Shown here piece after piece: positions 44,020 through 56,293 of a stretch of 64,000 nucleotides of DNA. Position 1 is the stretch's first letter, and each line of letters opens with the position of its first letter. The stretch is from the NCBI GenBank assembly GCA_012064385.1, contig QRDG01000140.1, positions 2,202,921-2,266,920 on the forward strand, written 5' to 3'. The notes below the pieces were generated by a model. It worked only from the letters and a program-made list of their open reading frames with translations. It did not search any database and had not been told where the DNA came from. Source of the stretch: Puccinellia tenuiflora (Eukaryota; Streptophyta; Magnoliopsida; Poales; Poaceae). The position numbers were made by a program, and so were the translations under genes.

Positions 44020-44984
44020 CCCCACATGCAGACAACACCATGGCCAACACGCCAAATGGCCCAATGACAAGGTCAGGGGTCAAGGCACTCCATGAAAAGG
44101 TGACCTCGCTCCTCTCGATGTGTGATCTCGACATCCCTTTGAATGGTTTGTTACTTCATACCGGTACCTTGTGCATACTCAGGATCCACCTTGATAACGA
44201 CCTACAATGGAGTAGAGAAGATGAGCAAGAGAAGGTCCAAGATGATGGTGAAGATGACCAAGAGAAGATCCAAGAAGATGGTCAAGGAGAAGAAGAAGAA
44301 GAAGGAGGCGGAGCCAGACTGGCCGGCCCCTAGCCCGGCCTAGGCCGGCTCCCAGGCCGGCCACATGCCAGAGGCAGCCGGCCTCTAGCCCGTCCTAGGC
44401 TGGCTCCCAGGCCGGCCACAAGCCAGAGCCAGCCGACCTCTCATGTCCTCCAACCGGTACTACCGCTGGATAGGCCGGTACTACCGGACGTGCGCGTGCC
44501 TGTGAGCCGAATTAGGGAATATTCCCTTGTATCTTAACCTCCCACCTTACCCCTTCGTGGCTAGACTATAAATACCTCCCACCTCCCTCAGATCTAGGGT
44601 TAGACTAAGAATAGACTTTGAGCTTTGCTCCTACTTTCCCTTGTGGAATTCATGGCCACACTACACTCATCTAGGTGATGTACAAGGCCCCTATTTGTGT
44701 ACGGTCTCTCATGAGCATGATTCTACCCTCGGGTCTCTCGTGCTTGTGATTCTACTGTTCGCTCACCAATCTCTCCCGAAGATTCTACCTCGCGGTCTCT
44801 CTTCGGGATTCTATTGGTCCGGTTGATCCTTCCGGTGAGGGAAAAGGAACTCCAAGGGTAAGTCCTTCTTGTGGTTGCTATCCGAGATGGTCTCCTGTGT
44901 ATCCTTGTGTTTTTCCCCTTTGGTTCTTCGTGTTCATCGCTCTCCCCACGTCTATCCATGAATATCGGGCCACGATCCACACTA
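44012..44984 (+). repeat. 3' LTR of the gypsy element (complete, 973 bp)
   Basis: TGATGTAG to CACACTA. It contains a GGCCGG array (44320-44425), a CCGGTACTACCG pair near 44455-44495, and a TATAAATA box candidate near 44567 with a likely transcription start after it. Confidence 0.85.
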
Positions 44985-45330
44985 GGGCCTAAGGTCGGCT
45001 GCCTCGGGCTGCCGGCCTCCATCAGCAGCCCAAGGCCGGCCCAAGGCTGGGCCGATGCTGGCCTCCCTGCGCGTGCTGCCAACCCAAGATTCCTGGCCAG
45101 CCTTGCCGGGCCAAGGCCAGGCCCAAGGATGGGCTCTCGGGGCAGATGATTTTTCTCCTCCAACAGCTAGGTTTTGGGGCTACTATTTAAGGGGTCTTCT
45201 TCCCCATTGAGCCCCAACTTTTCCCAACTCTTGAGCTCTTTTTCCCCCATTGTTGACACCTTCTTGAGCTCTTCTCCTCTCAATCCCTCCATGTTTCTTG
45301 CCTCCATTTAAAGGGAAAAGTGAGAGGAGG

Positions 45331-45707
45331 AGGATGTATCAGCGTTCTTGGGAGTGAATATCTTCTCCCGAATCCTTCGGTGGCATGGGTTTTAGATTCG
45401 TTCTCTTCAACCAAGCGATGTTGGGTAAACAATGTTGCTGGTTGATCACAGACCCCTCTTCATTGTGTGCCAGGATTCTGAGAGGTTGTTACTATCCAAA
45501 CTCAGATTTTCTATCTGTTGGCAAGCCTCTCTCGGCTTCCTTCACGTGGCGTTCTTGCTGCTGAAAGGCCTTAAGTGTGGAGTTGGAATTTGTGGGAGGA
45601 TTAATATTGTTGAATATAATTGGGTCCCAATTTTTCCAGATGGGACTCTCCCTTCCCTTGGCATGGGATAAGGAAACTATTCATGTTTTTTCGAAGAGGT
45701 GGGAGGA
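45331..45707. other. Unassigned stretch between LTR fragments
   Basis: About 380 bp without similarity to the neighbouring LTR copies and without a convincing reading frame. Confidence 0.35.
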
Positions 45708-46300
45708 CAAGGATGTCGCCTAGAGGGGGGTGAATACGTGATTTTTTTTTTACGATTATGGCTTGATAAATGCGGGATAAAACTAGCGTTTAATTTAGCA
45801 AGCATCCAAAACCTAATATACTAGGTTCACCTATGTGCACCAACAACTTATGCTAAGCAAGATAACAACAAGGTGATAGTAAGATATAAAACTTCAAGCA
45901 CGAAGGCTATCACAATGTAAATTGCATAAGTAAAGAGCTCGGGTATTGAAATAATCGAGGCACGCAGAGACAAGGATATATTCCCGAGTTCCTCCTTGTT
46001 AAGGGAGTACGTCTCATTGGAGGGGTGTGAGCTCGCCACAACAGGCCTACTCAACGCCACAAAGGCCTCACCCTATTCTCCGATGAACCTCGTCAAAAAG
46101 GCTCTGTTCACCTTCCACTATTGGAATCCTTCAAGACGAAATCCAGAGCCTTTACAAAGTTTCTTGAGGCACACACCCACAACTCAATCGGGGGGCTCCC
46201 AAGTCACCACACCACCATCTAGGGTCCAAATACCCAAAAGTAACAAGCTCTCAAACTTCACTTCCACGAATCTTCGTGGAGAGCACAAACCGATGCAACT
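45708..46300 (-). repeat. Inverted fragment of the Sirevirus-like LTR (3' part)
   Basis: Read on the minus strand, this matches the last part of the LTR at 49438-51833. Shared are CTCCACG..GATTCGTGG, TTGGACCCTA, GGATTCC.ATAGTGGAAGG, GAGACGTACTCCCTTAAC, GTTGTTGGTGCACATAGG and CCCCCTCTAGGCGACAT. It is opposite in orientation to the fragment at 39433 and somewhat diverged. Confidence 0.75.
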
Positions 46301-46787
46301 AATGTCGTCGTACCACCACCTACATGTTGCGCCCCGGGCATCGATGTCCCACGCGTCATCACCCATCATGGATGAGCTCCATATACCTTGAGTTTTGCTC
46401 AAAATCAAAGCTAGAGTTTGGTCAAGATGGTGAGATGAGGCTCCGACGAGCCCGATCCGACGAAGTTGGTGCACGTTTTGCTACGAACGAACAAACCAGA
46501 TGCTGCGATGATTCTGAGATTTTGATGCAAATGTTGCTTCAATGCTACAAATATATTTTGTGATAAGTTGCAAGCATTGTGCTCCCATGATGCATATGCG
46601 TGTTGACTTTTTTCGATCTTTTGCTACAGGAGATGTGGATTTTATAAACAACATGACTAGTGGAGATTTCACTACATACTCGTATTGTTTTTCTGCATAC
46701 TCGTATTTTTATTATTGCATCGGCGTTTTTAAAATGCTGCCATATTTTTTATACTTCTGTCCCACCGTGAAAATATTCTACAACTAT
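46301..46787. other. Unassigned AT-rich stretch before the CACTA end
   Basis: No gene or repeat recognised. Confidence 0.3.
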
Positions 46788-49437
46788 CACTAGGAGGAAA
46801 TAGCCTAGCTGTGGCGCATCAAATATGCATACACGTGGCGCAATCCCATGTGCAACGGATTGCCACGCCACGGGTATATTTCGCTAGCCGTGGAGCAGGC
46901 ACATGGTGCGCCACGGCTAATGGAGCTTACCCATGGCGCACAGAGTCATCGTGCGCCACGGCTAAGGTGTGCCACGACTATCTTTTTCAATGCACCACGG
47001 CTATGATTTTCTGTATTTTTTTATGTACTACATATTTACAGGTATTTATACATGTATATTCCATAATACATTTTGCAGAAAAATATAATGAAGTAGACAA
47101 GATATATACATCACATGCATTATAACTGAAAATAGATATAATCGATCATCACATTACAAGATATATACGTCACAAGTTCGATCATCATATTACAAAGAAA
47201 GTTTAATTACAACACGAATTTAATCGATCGTTTGAACATAAGCTAGACAACATAATGAAGAGGATTGTGACTAGCTAGCTAGGCGACGGTCTTCGGGGCC
47301 GGGAAGGGGCGGATGCCGTCTTTCGTCGTGAACAACCGGATCGCCTTGTGCTTTTAAGCGCCGTTCTAGCTCCGCATTATCAAGTGGAGCGTCGTCGTAG
47401 TAGAACATGCCTCCAACAGTGCAATAGTTCCACCAAATATGAGTTTTCTTTCCACAGAAGTCATTGATGGAGGATTATCTAGAAGGTGGCATTTGAACAA
47501 ACATGTGAAAGTGGCGTTGTGCTCTTTGATTATTTCGATGTCCGTTCGATGTTGGCCACGGTCACTATACTTCTTCTCAATAAAGCTTTTGTGCTTTTCC
47601 AACCAAGGATCGACCACTTGTATGTGTTGTAGCACTACGAAGTTTGCACTGTCAAAGTCGGCACGTCGACCAGAGTCGTCGACATGCAGTTCCCTCCTGC
47701 CTGTTTTGTGACCTGCTCCATCGAGTCTGCCAAGGTGCTTGTTTTCCAGCAGACCAACAGGGTTCTCGACATCTAGAAAATTCGTGCAGAAAGAGATGCA
47801 CTCTTCGGTGAGATAGCCCTGGACGATGCTTCCATCTGGACTAGCCCTGTTACGAACGTATCCTTTGATGACACCATTCATCCTTTCGAACGGCATCATG
47901 CCGTGCAGGAACATCAGCCCGAGGTGGATGATATCATCCACGACATGGATCAGCAAATGCACCATAACGTCAAAGAATGCGGGAGGGGAGTAAATCTCAA
48001 GCTCATTTAGTATCACAATGAGCTCTTCCTGTAGCCTTACGACTTTCTTCATGCTGATCGACTTTCGAGAGATGACGTCAAAAAAGTTGCATAGGCCAAA
48101 TAGCGTTTGACGAACGTGTGGGTCCATTATCCCTCGGAGTGCAACCAAAAGTATCTGCGTCATCAACATGTGACAATCATGAGACTTCATCCCGCTGAAC
48201 TTTTGTTTCGCTATGTCCAGATATCTGCTTATCTTCCCGTGTAACCGGAATTAAATTTCACTCCGAGAAGGCACAAACTGGTCGATATCCTTTTGGCTTA
48301 TAGTGAAGCACGAAGGAGGGCAGTAATAGTCATTTTGTTTCGCCTTTTTGCCCTTCCGACGACCTTCCGTCTCCTCCTCCTCGGACAGATCATTATCATC
48401 ATTAGGGCATCCTCCGTGGAGATCTTTCCTGATGCCCAATGATCTCAGGTTGCTTCTTGCTTTCGACCCATCTTTGGTCCTCTCCGGCATGTTAAGTAGA
48501 GTGCCATGCAGACTCTCGCACACGTTCTTCATGATATGCATGACATCATGGCTATGAAGCGTGTCGAGGATCATCCAATATGACAAGTCCTAGAAAACAG
48601 ACCTCGTTTTCCATACCTTCAGAAGTGGTGGCGGAGCCTTTAGCTTCTTCCCCGGCAGAGGGCACTCATACCAATTTGTCAACAGCGTGTCGATTTCTTC
48701 GCCGCTCCTCTTACGTGGGGCTCTTCGGATCTCAACGGTACCATCGAACAACTCTTTGCGTTTTCTCCATGGGTCATCCTTGTGAAGCCACCTTCGATGT
48801 CCCGTGAACACTGTTTTTGAAGACCCGGGATCTTTCTCTAGTTGCATATATGTTGTATCGTCCATGCACCTAATGCATGCACTGTGTTCGTGGGCCACCT
48901 GGCCTGCGATATATTTGTAACCGAGATAGTCTTGCACCGTCGTGATCAACGCGGCTCTCATAGGGAAGTAGTCTTCTACGACGGTGTCCCATGTGTTGAC
49001 CCCTTCAGTCCATATCTTGTGTAGCTCATCTTTCAAGAGCTGCAGATACAGAATGATGTCATTTCCTGATTGATTCGGCCCTTGGATTAGCATGCTCATG
49101 TGAATGTACTTCCTCTTCATGCACACCCATGGGGGTAGGTTGTATATCAATACAAACATGGGCCAGGTGCTATGTGTGCTGCTCTGGGGTTACCAAATGG
49201 ATTGATCCCATCGGTGCTCACACCCAACCTGATGTTTCTTGGATTGCCTCCAAAAGTTGGGTATTCAAAGTCTAATGCTTCCCACTGCTTAGCATCTGAA
49301 GGGTGTCTCAGCATCTTATCTGCCTCTTCGTTTTCGTCATCATTTTCTGGCTTATTCCTTTCCGCGTGCTAGCGCATTAGCTTTGCTTTCTTACGGTCTG
49401 TGAAAAGCCGCTGCAGACGAGAAATGATCGGAAGGTA
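46788..49437 (-). mobile_element. CACTA (En/Spm) transposon, left part
   Basis: The end CACTAGGAGGAAATAG is at 46788, followed within 210 bp by at least six copies of a CCACGGCTA-like subterminal repeat (both strands). These are typical of CACTA elements. The transposase gene lies inside on the minus strand. The element continues at 62138 after a 12.7-kb insertion; its other end was not found in the window. Confidence 0.82.
47366..49437 (-). pseudogene. CACTA TNP2 transposase, 3' portion, broken
   Basis: This continues the 62138-62939 part after the retroelement insertion. Recognisable TNP2 segments are PRNIRLGVSTDGINPFGN, NLPPWVCMKRKYIHMSM, MRAALITTVQDYLGY, CIRCMDDTTYMQLEKDP, RKRSGEEIDTLLTNW, LLKVWKTRSVF, NVCESLHGTLLNMPE, KSHDCHMLMTQILLVALRGI, DVISRKSIS, LIVILNELEIYSPPAFFD, MMPFERMNGVIKGYVRNR and GSIVQGYLTEECISFCTNF. 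Breaks are TAG near 49370 at an otherwise conserved tryptophan, a frameshift near 49165, stops near 48590 and 48251, and divergence after 47400. TNP2 would bind and cut the element ends. Confidence 0.9.
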
Positions 49438-51833
49438 TGAAAGTGCATGATTGCCCCCATGCATAGTTTTGGTAATTAATGACAATCTCTATGGACTAAT
49501 GTTTGCATTGAGCTATATTCATAGGTGTGTCCATTTGCATTGCTTGAGCTCCATTTGTTGGAGTTAGAGCTAAGGGAAGAAAAGGGAAGAAAAGTTTGTG
49601 TTGATCAAGGCTTTGTGCGGGTTGATCATCAATCAAGGCCAAGTGAAGATATGCCGAAGTGCTTCTCCCATCTTGGTGTTTTGGGGAGCAACAAGTGAAT
49701 CTTCACCGAAGCACAATCGAGAAAGGTGATGCGTCTTGAGGAGATGAAGATCGTCTTCATTGACCTCAAGTGGATTAATGCGCAAGGCAAAGGTATGATC
49801 TTGATAGGGTTTTCTATTTTACCGGTCTCATGTTGTTTAGTGAGAGACCGGATTATAGGATAGATAACCGTACTATCAAGAGGGGCTCTCAACCGAATAT
49901 CGTGATCGTATCACCGTAGAGAGCACAAACCTTTGCATCCATGCAATCATCTTTATTGGTTCTTATTTGTCTCTTATCGTGGTGTGGTCTTGGTTCTTGT
50001 CATGCTTGTCATGACAAGGCTAAGTTCACCGAAAACGGTTTTCATATGCGTTCCCTATTGCGTTTTCGGTATTGGAGATTTTGCCGGTTCATCCGTGCGG
50101 AAGATTTCTCTCTTCCATTTCTTTGCAAAATCTCCATTGCTTGTTTGCCATTTTCAAAGGTCGCTTTTGTTGTCCTCTTTCCAACAAAATTGGTTTTACT
50201 TCATTCGGACTTCAATTGCAAAAGTTATAGAATTTCCGGTTTGCGAAAATGAGTTTTTAACTTTCCCCATTTGGTTTTATAACATTTTCTTGGACTATGA
50301 TGTTTCTCTGCATAATCTTGTTGTGCTCGTTGTGACGATTCCAACGAGTCCAAGATTATCGAAAACGGAGTTCGTGGGTGAAAGTTATTGCATTTCCGAT
50401 TTGCAAATGGGAGCTTTTACCTTTCCCCATTAATCTTTATATTATATTCTTGGACTATGATGTTTCTATGCATATTCTTGTAGTGCTCGTTGTGACGATT
50501 CCGACGAGTCCAAGAATATCGAAAACGGAGTTCGTATGTGGAAGATATTGCGTTTTCGGTTTCGAAATTTTATTAGACAGAATTTTAGAAAAATGAGAAA
50601 GGAAAAACAAAAGGGGCCAGGCCGGCCGGCCGGGCCGGCCTCAGGCCGGTGCGAGGCCGGCAGGCTCGGGCTATGCCCTGGCCCACCCGCACGCTGGCTT
50701 GCCAGCCCAGGCCGGGGGCAGGCCGGCCGCCTCTGAAGCCCTCCCGGCCCAGCGCGCCTGGCAGGCTGGCCCAAGGCCGGGGAAAGGCCGGGATGCCTGT
50801 GTCGTTCGCTCCTGTTTTCTTCGCTGGGAAGATGCTTTCCCGGCCTGGCCAGGGCACAGGCCGGCCCAGGCCGGGTTTCCTGCAACTGCGTTTTTTCCTC
50901 TTTTTGGCCCCAACGGTCACTTTTTTGGGGCCCCTATAAAAAGGGCTTCTTCCCCAAATTTTGAGCTGAGCCCATTTTCTCTCTCCCCACCATTGTTGCA
51001 ACATTTTGAGAGATCGATTCCCTCTAATACCTCCGATGATTCTTGCCCAAATTTAGGGAAACAGTAGAGGAGATCTAGATCCATCTCTCCACCAAACAAA
51101 ATCTCCTCTAAGTGAGGGGAACTCGTGGGATCTAGATTTTGGAGTTCTTTGTGTTTCTCCTCCGTTCTTCCTCCGAAATCCCTCCATAGCATTAGTTGCT
51201 TTGGTTGGATTTTGGGGTGAAGGATTTGACCACTTGGTGTGATCTTCCCCTTTTCCATTTGGTGCATCGGGTTGTGCTCCCCACGGTGATTCGGCTTTGG
51301 CTTGTGGAGCTTCGGCACGCTTTGGGAGCCCCCAATTGAGTTGTGGGTGTGTGCCCCAAAAGTTGTAAGGGCTCCGGAATCCGCCCCGAAGGATTCCGAT
51401 AGTGGAAGGTGAACCAAACCTTTGGGTGCGGTTCATCGGAGAATAGGGTGAGGCCTTTGTGGCATCTTGAGTAGGCCTTTTGTGGCGAGATCACACCCCT
51501 CCAACGAGACGTACTCCCTTAACAAGGAGGAACTCGGGAATAAATCTTCGTCTCCGCGTGCCTCAGTTATTTCTATACCCGAGCTTTTACTTATGCACTT
51601 TACTTTGTGATAGCCTTCGTGCTTGAAGTTTATATCTTGCTATCACCTTGTTGCTTGCCTTGCTTAGCATAAGTTGTTGGTGCACATAGGTGAACCTAGC
51701 AATTTAGGTTGTTGGCTTGTTAATTTAAACACATAGTTTTATTCCGCAATTATCAAGCCCCTAATTAGAAAAAGTTTTAATCGCCTATTCACCCCCCCCT
51801 CTAGGCGACATACGGGCATAGCTTGTTCTTTCA
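49438..51833 (+). repeat. 5' LTR of the gag-only element (2396 bp)
   Basis: Contains a dense GGCCGG-rich tract at about 50608-50875 and CCCCTATAAAAAGGGC near 50931, a good TATA box candidate (TATAAAA). Compared with the 3' LTR, about 60 bp are missing near 51292. Confidence 0.9.
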
Positions 51834-51851
51834 ATTGGTATCAAAGCCTCG
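51834..51851 (+). other. Primer-binding site of the gag-only element
   Basis: ATTGGTATCAAAGCCTCG immediately follows the 5' LTR. It is the initiator-Met primer type with one change (AAAGC for AGAGC). Confidence 0.82.
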
Positions 51852-51887
51852 TCTCTCTTGTTTCGCTTTACCGCCTAGAGAGTAAAG

Positions 51888-54800
51888 ATGTCGTTTAGAG
51901 GATTAGTGCGTGATCACATGTTTATATTCGATGGCACAAATTTTAATGTTTGGAAAACTCATATACTTAGTCACTTACGGGTCTTGGACCCCAATATTGA
52001 GCGTATCTTAGATATAGGTTTTTCTCCTCCAAAGGATTACGAAAGTACGACTTTAGAGGATGAGAAAAACTTATATCTAGATGCTCTAGCTTCTAATGAG
52101 TTTTGCAAATTTGTGAGTGTTGTAGTTTTCGAGTCAATCATGCCTCTCCGGGATACTTATGAATTATGGACCAAGCTTCAAGAAAAATACGGAGTGTCCA
52201 ACTCTATTGAGGATGATTGCTCTCCCTCCACCTCCGGCCGTGACGAGCTCTCGTCTTCATCTACTTCACCAAAATGTGGTAAGCCACAAACTAATGTGAT
52301 GGTGAGTAGTGATAGGTTTTGCAATATTGATAGTGAGCTCTTCTTTGATGATCTTTTATCTCTATCTTGTTGCAATGCCTCATCTTTGGACCAAAACACA
52401 CATAGCACTATAAATGTCATACATGCTAGTGTTGATAGTCCTTGCATATCATCCAAAAATTGCTTAGATAAATCTAATGATGATATGCTTGCTTTATCTT
52501 GTTCCCATGATGAAAATGCTTGTGTTCCCTCTAACTCTTGCATGAATATTAATGTAGAGGAAACCAAATTACTTGTGGAACAATATTTAAACTTGAGTAG
52601 TTCAAAAATAAATTATTCTTCTTCATCCATCACTCATTGCCTTATGGCTAAATCTTCTGATAGTGATGATAATGATAATAATAATGATAATAATGATGAA
52701 GAAGATGATGTGGAAAAGGTTAATGCTCTTCTTCAAAATAAAGGCCTAATGATTCTTAAAGCCCTCCCTAACAATAAAAATGCTCAAGCTATTCTCTTTG
52801 AAATTATGGAGGCGCTAATTGAGCGCGGGGAAACTATTGAGGCTTTGGAAGCAAGCCTTGAAGAAAAGGGTAAGATTGAAAGAGATGATGCTATGGAGAA
52901 GGCATCGTTAGAAGATGCTCTTGAGGAAGAGCATGAGACTCGTGCTTCCCTAGAGGAGAAACTAGAATCTATCGAGGAGTCTCATAATTAAATTATTGCT
53001 AAAATTATTAAAGAACGTGACCATGCTCATGCTAAATATAAAGTCACGAAAAAGGAAAATGCTAGATTAAATGAAGAGCTTGCTAAATTTTCTTCTTCTA
53101 TTCCTAATGAAAATGATGCTTGTGCTACTAACTCCACTTCTTGTGAAGCATCTAGTTTGAAGGAGAATGTTGAGCTAAGGGCTCAACTTGACTCGCTAAC
53201 TAACAAGTATAGGATTTTGGAAAAAAGTCATAAAAAGCTATCTAGCTCTAATGACGATCTTCTAGCATCCTATGCTAGTCTAAAGTTAGCTCATGAGGCC
53301 ATCACTACAAAGGTAACATCTAGTGAGTCTCATGTGGATAATAGCACAACCATAACTAAAAATGCTATATTGCCATGTGGTAGTCCTAGTAGTTCATCCA
53401 CTAAAAATGTTGCTACTAAAAGTGCATGGTTACCCCCATGCATGGTTTTGGTAATTAATGACAATCTCTATGGACTAATGTTTGCTTTGAGCTATATTCA
53501 TAGGTGTGTCCATTTGAGTTGCTTGATCTCCATTTGTTGGATTTAGAGCTAAGGGAAGAAAAGTTTGTGTTGATCAAGGCTTTGTGCGGGTTGATCATCA
53601 CTCAAGGCCAAGTGAAGATATGCCGAAGAGGTGCTTCTCCCATCTTGGTTTATGGGGGAGCAACAAATGAATCTTCACCGAGCGAAGCGCAATGAAGAAA
53701 GGTGGTGCGTCTTGAGGAGTTGAAGACGATCGTCTTCATCGACCTCAAGTGGATTATTGCGCAAGGCAAAGGTATGTTCTTGATAGGGTTTCGATTTTAC
53801 CGGTCTCATGTTGTTAGTGAGAGACCGGATTATAGGATAGTTAACCGTACTATCAAGAGGGGCTCTCGACCGAATATCTTGATCGTATCGTAGTAGAGAG
53901 CACAAACCTTTGCATCTTTGCAATCATCTTTCTTGGTTGTTATTTGGCTTTTATCCATGTGAGAATTTAGAGCTTGTGTTCATCTCCATACCAAGCTCTA
54001 GTTCATCAAAAACGGATTTCATGAATATCTTCTTGCGTTTTTTATATTGGAGGTTTTTCCGGTTTGCCTCTTCTAAGAGAGGTCAAACTCTCTCCTTATG
54101 ATTTCCTCCTCACATTATGGACTATGATGTGTATATGCATGATCTTGTAGGGCTTGTGATTATCTTTGAAACAAGCCCAATATCATAGAAAACGGAGTCT
54201 TGATGAAAAACTTGTTGGTTTTTTACGTTGGAGAATTTACCGGTTGTTCCTTTTTAGAGAAGGTTTACCTTTCTACATTTTGTTTTATTCTCCTTTGTAG
54301 GACTATGATGTTTCTCTGCATGATCTTGTAGAGCTCTTCGTTGAGGTTCCAACAAGCCCAAGATCATCGAAATCGGAGTCCGGGTGAAAAAGTTATTGCA
54401 GTTTTCGTTTTGCTGTTTTTGCAGGTTTTCTGTAGGCCGGAGTCTCCGGTCTGAAACTTTGGATTTTCGTCGAACGGGTGGCGCGGCTCTGTTGCCCTGC
54501 CGGAGACACCCCGGAATGACCCCGGAGTCTCCGGCCTGGGCAGACCGGAGTCTCCAGGGTAAGTTTCCTGCAACGGCTCTTTTTTGTAGAGACCTATAAA
54601 AGGCCCCCTTCTTCCCCAAAGTGACCAAGGGTTCTTCCAGCACATTTTCCCCTCTCTCTCACACCATTGTTGACCTTGGAAAACCTTTCCCCCTCTCAAT
54701 CCCTCCCATGATTCTTGCATATCTTTGAGGGAAAAGTGAGAGGAGATCTAGATCTACATTTCCACCAAACAAAATCTCCTCTAAGTGAGGGGAACTCGTT

Positions 54801-56293
54801 GGATCTAGATTTTGGAGTTCTTAGTGTTTATCCTTTGTTCTTCCTCCTAAATCCCTCCATAGCATTAGTTGTTTTGGTTGGATTTTGGGGAGAAGGACTT
54901 GACCACTTGGTGTGTTCTTGCCTTTTGCATTAGGTGCATTGGGTTGTGCTCCCCACGGTGATTCGTGGGATTGAAGGTTGGGAGCTTGTTACTCTTGGGT
55001 CATTGGACCCTAGACGGTGTTGTTGTTATTCTTGGGAGCCTCCAATTCGGTTGTGGATGCGTGCCCCAAGCTTAGTGGTGTAAAGGCTCCGGATTCCGCC
55101 TCGAAGGATTCCGATAGTGGAAGGTGAACCAAACCTTTGGGTGCGGTTCATCGGAGAATAGGGTGAGGCCTTTGTGGCATCTTGAGTAGGCCTCTTGTGG
55201 CGAGCTCACACCCCTCCAACGAGACGTACTCCCTTAACAAGGAGGAACTCGGGAATAAATCCTCGTCTCCGCGTGCCTCGGTTATTTCTATACCCGAGCT
55301 TTTACTTATGCACTTTACTTTGTGATAGCCTTCGTGCTTGAAGTTCATATCTTGCTATCACCTTGTTGCTTGCCTTACTTAGCATAAGTTGTTGGTGCAC
55401 ATTAGGTAATCCTAGTATTTTAGGTTGTTGGCTTGTTAATTTAAACACATAGTTTTATTCCACCATTATCAAGCCCCTAATTAGAAAAAGTGTTAATCGC
55501 CTATTCCCCCCCCCCCCTCTAGGCGATATCCAGGACATAGCTTGTTCTTTCAGCTACATCATGTGATGAATTACTTGCTTTGCATTTTTTCTCTAACAAT
55601 GATGCATCTACCTCCTCTAGTACTTGTGTTGTCACTAACCATGTAGAGAAAAGGGGAGATCTCAAGGCCCAAGTCACTTCTTTGAAGAAAGGCTTGGAAA
55701 AGCGTCATGAGGGGAAGAGGGCACTTGACAACATGTTGGGTGTGCAACAATCCCCAAATGACAAGAGTGGACTTGGATTCAACTCCAACATCAAAAACAA
55801 GTCCAAGGTTGAGAAGAAGAAGGGCCAAGTACAAGTCAAGAATCCGGCCAACATCATTTGCTTGAAGTGCAAGGTTGAAGGGCACCATGTTCGGGATTGC
55901 CCAATGAAGAAGAAGCCTCTTAGTGAGAAGCAACTAGGGAAGCGACCTCTTGTTCAATCTAGTGCTCAACCATGAGTTGAACAACGGCCACCTCCTAAGA
56001 AGACTCAAGCCAATGCTCGTCAAGTTGAGGAGCCTATTAAGAAGAAGAGTCGGTGTTGCTACCTTTGCCGTGGCAAAGGTCATTTTGCTTCTTCATGCAC
56101 TAACGGTACCGTATCCAACCCTATTATAGTTGATGATGCTTATTCTCTTGGGAAGGATAGAATTGGCAATGTGTTTGCCAAATATGTGGGAGCTCAAAGT
56201 GGTGTCAAGAAAAGCACCATTTGGGTTCCCAGGCCTATTGTGACTAACCTCTTAGGACCCAACTTGGTTGGGGACCAACAAGCTTCAACTTGA
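51888..56293 (+). pseudogene. gag of the gag-only element, interrupted by a solo LTR
   Basis: The ATG at 51888 opens a copia-type gag (FDGTNFNVWKTHI near the start; MPLRDTYELWTKLQEKYGV). It continues with Ser/Asp-rich and coiled-coil stretches (EEDDVEKVNALLQNKG, EALEASLEEK), and after the solo LTR has two CCHC knuckles (CLKCKVEGHHVRDC near 55860 and CYLCRGKGHFASSC near 56057). It ends at TGA 56291-56293. The frames on the two sides of the solo LTR are in register if the insert and one target copy are subtracted, giving about 754 residues. In-frame stops are TAA at 52989-52991 and TGA near 55973. It would form the capsid and bind RNA; pol functions must come from a partner element. Confidence 0.88.
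53417..55552 (+). repeat. Solo LTR of the same family, target duplication GCTAC
   Basis: It starts TAAAAGTGCATGG (TG changed to TA) and ends TTGTTCTTTCA. GCTAC flanks at 53412-53416 and 55553-55557. No internal sequence or second LTR adjoins it, so it is the product of LTR-LTR recombination. It belongs to a different subfamily: the GGCCGG tract of the surrounding element is replaced by CCGGAGTCTCCGG-type repeats (about 54430-54560). Confidence 0.92.

Larger units (their letters stand above)
40628..44984 (+). mobile_element. Ty3/gypsy retrotransposon, internally deleted, target duplication GGGCC
   Basis: TGATGTAGCCCCACATGC starts both the left LTR (40628) and the right LTR (44012). GGGCC flanks the element at 40623-40627 and 44985-44989. 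The right LTR is complete (973 bp). The left one stops matching at 41076, where the rest of the LTR, primer site and 5' gag are deleted. A polypurine tract, AAGGGGGGGGAGA, lies at 43999-44011. Pol order is reverse transcriptase, RNase H, integrase, the Ty3/gypsy order. Confidence 0.93.
39433..45330 (+). repeat. Sirevirus-like LTR fragment, split by the gypsy element
   Basis: 39433 begins TGAAAGTGCATGGTTG, the start of the LTR family also seen at 49438, 53417 and 59686. Similarity to those runs to 40627, resumes after the gypsy insertion at 44985 and fades near 45330 (...GGGAAAAGTGAGAGGAG). The 3' third of the LTR is missing here, so this is a truncated copy. Confidence 0.75.

Noticed and set aside
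50466..51494. Several overlapping frames in the LTR, repeated at 60665-61790
   Set aside because: Products of GC-rich LTR sequence on both strands; they repeat because the LTRs repeat.
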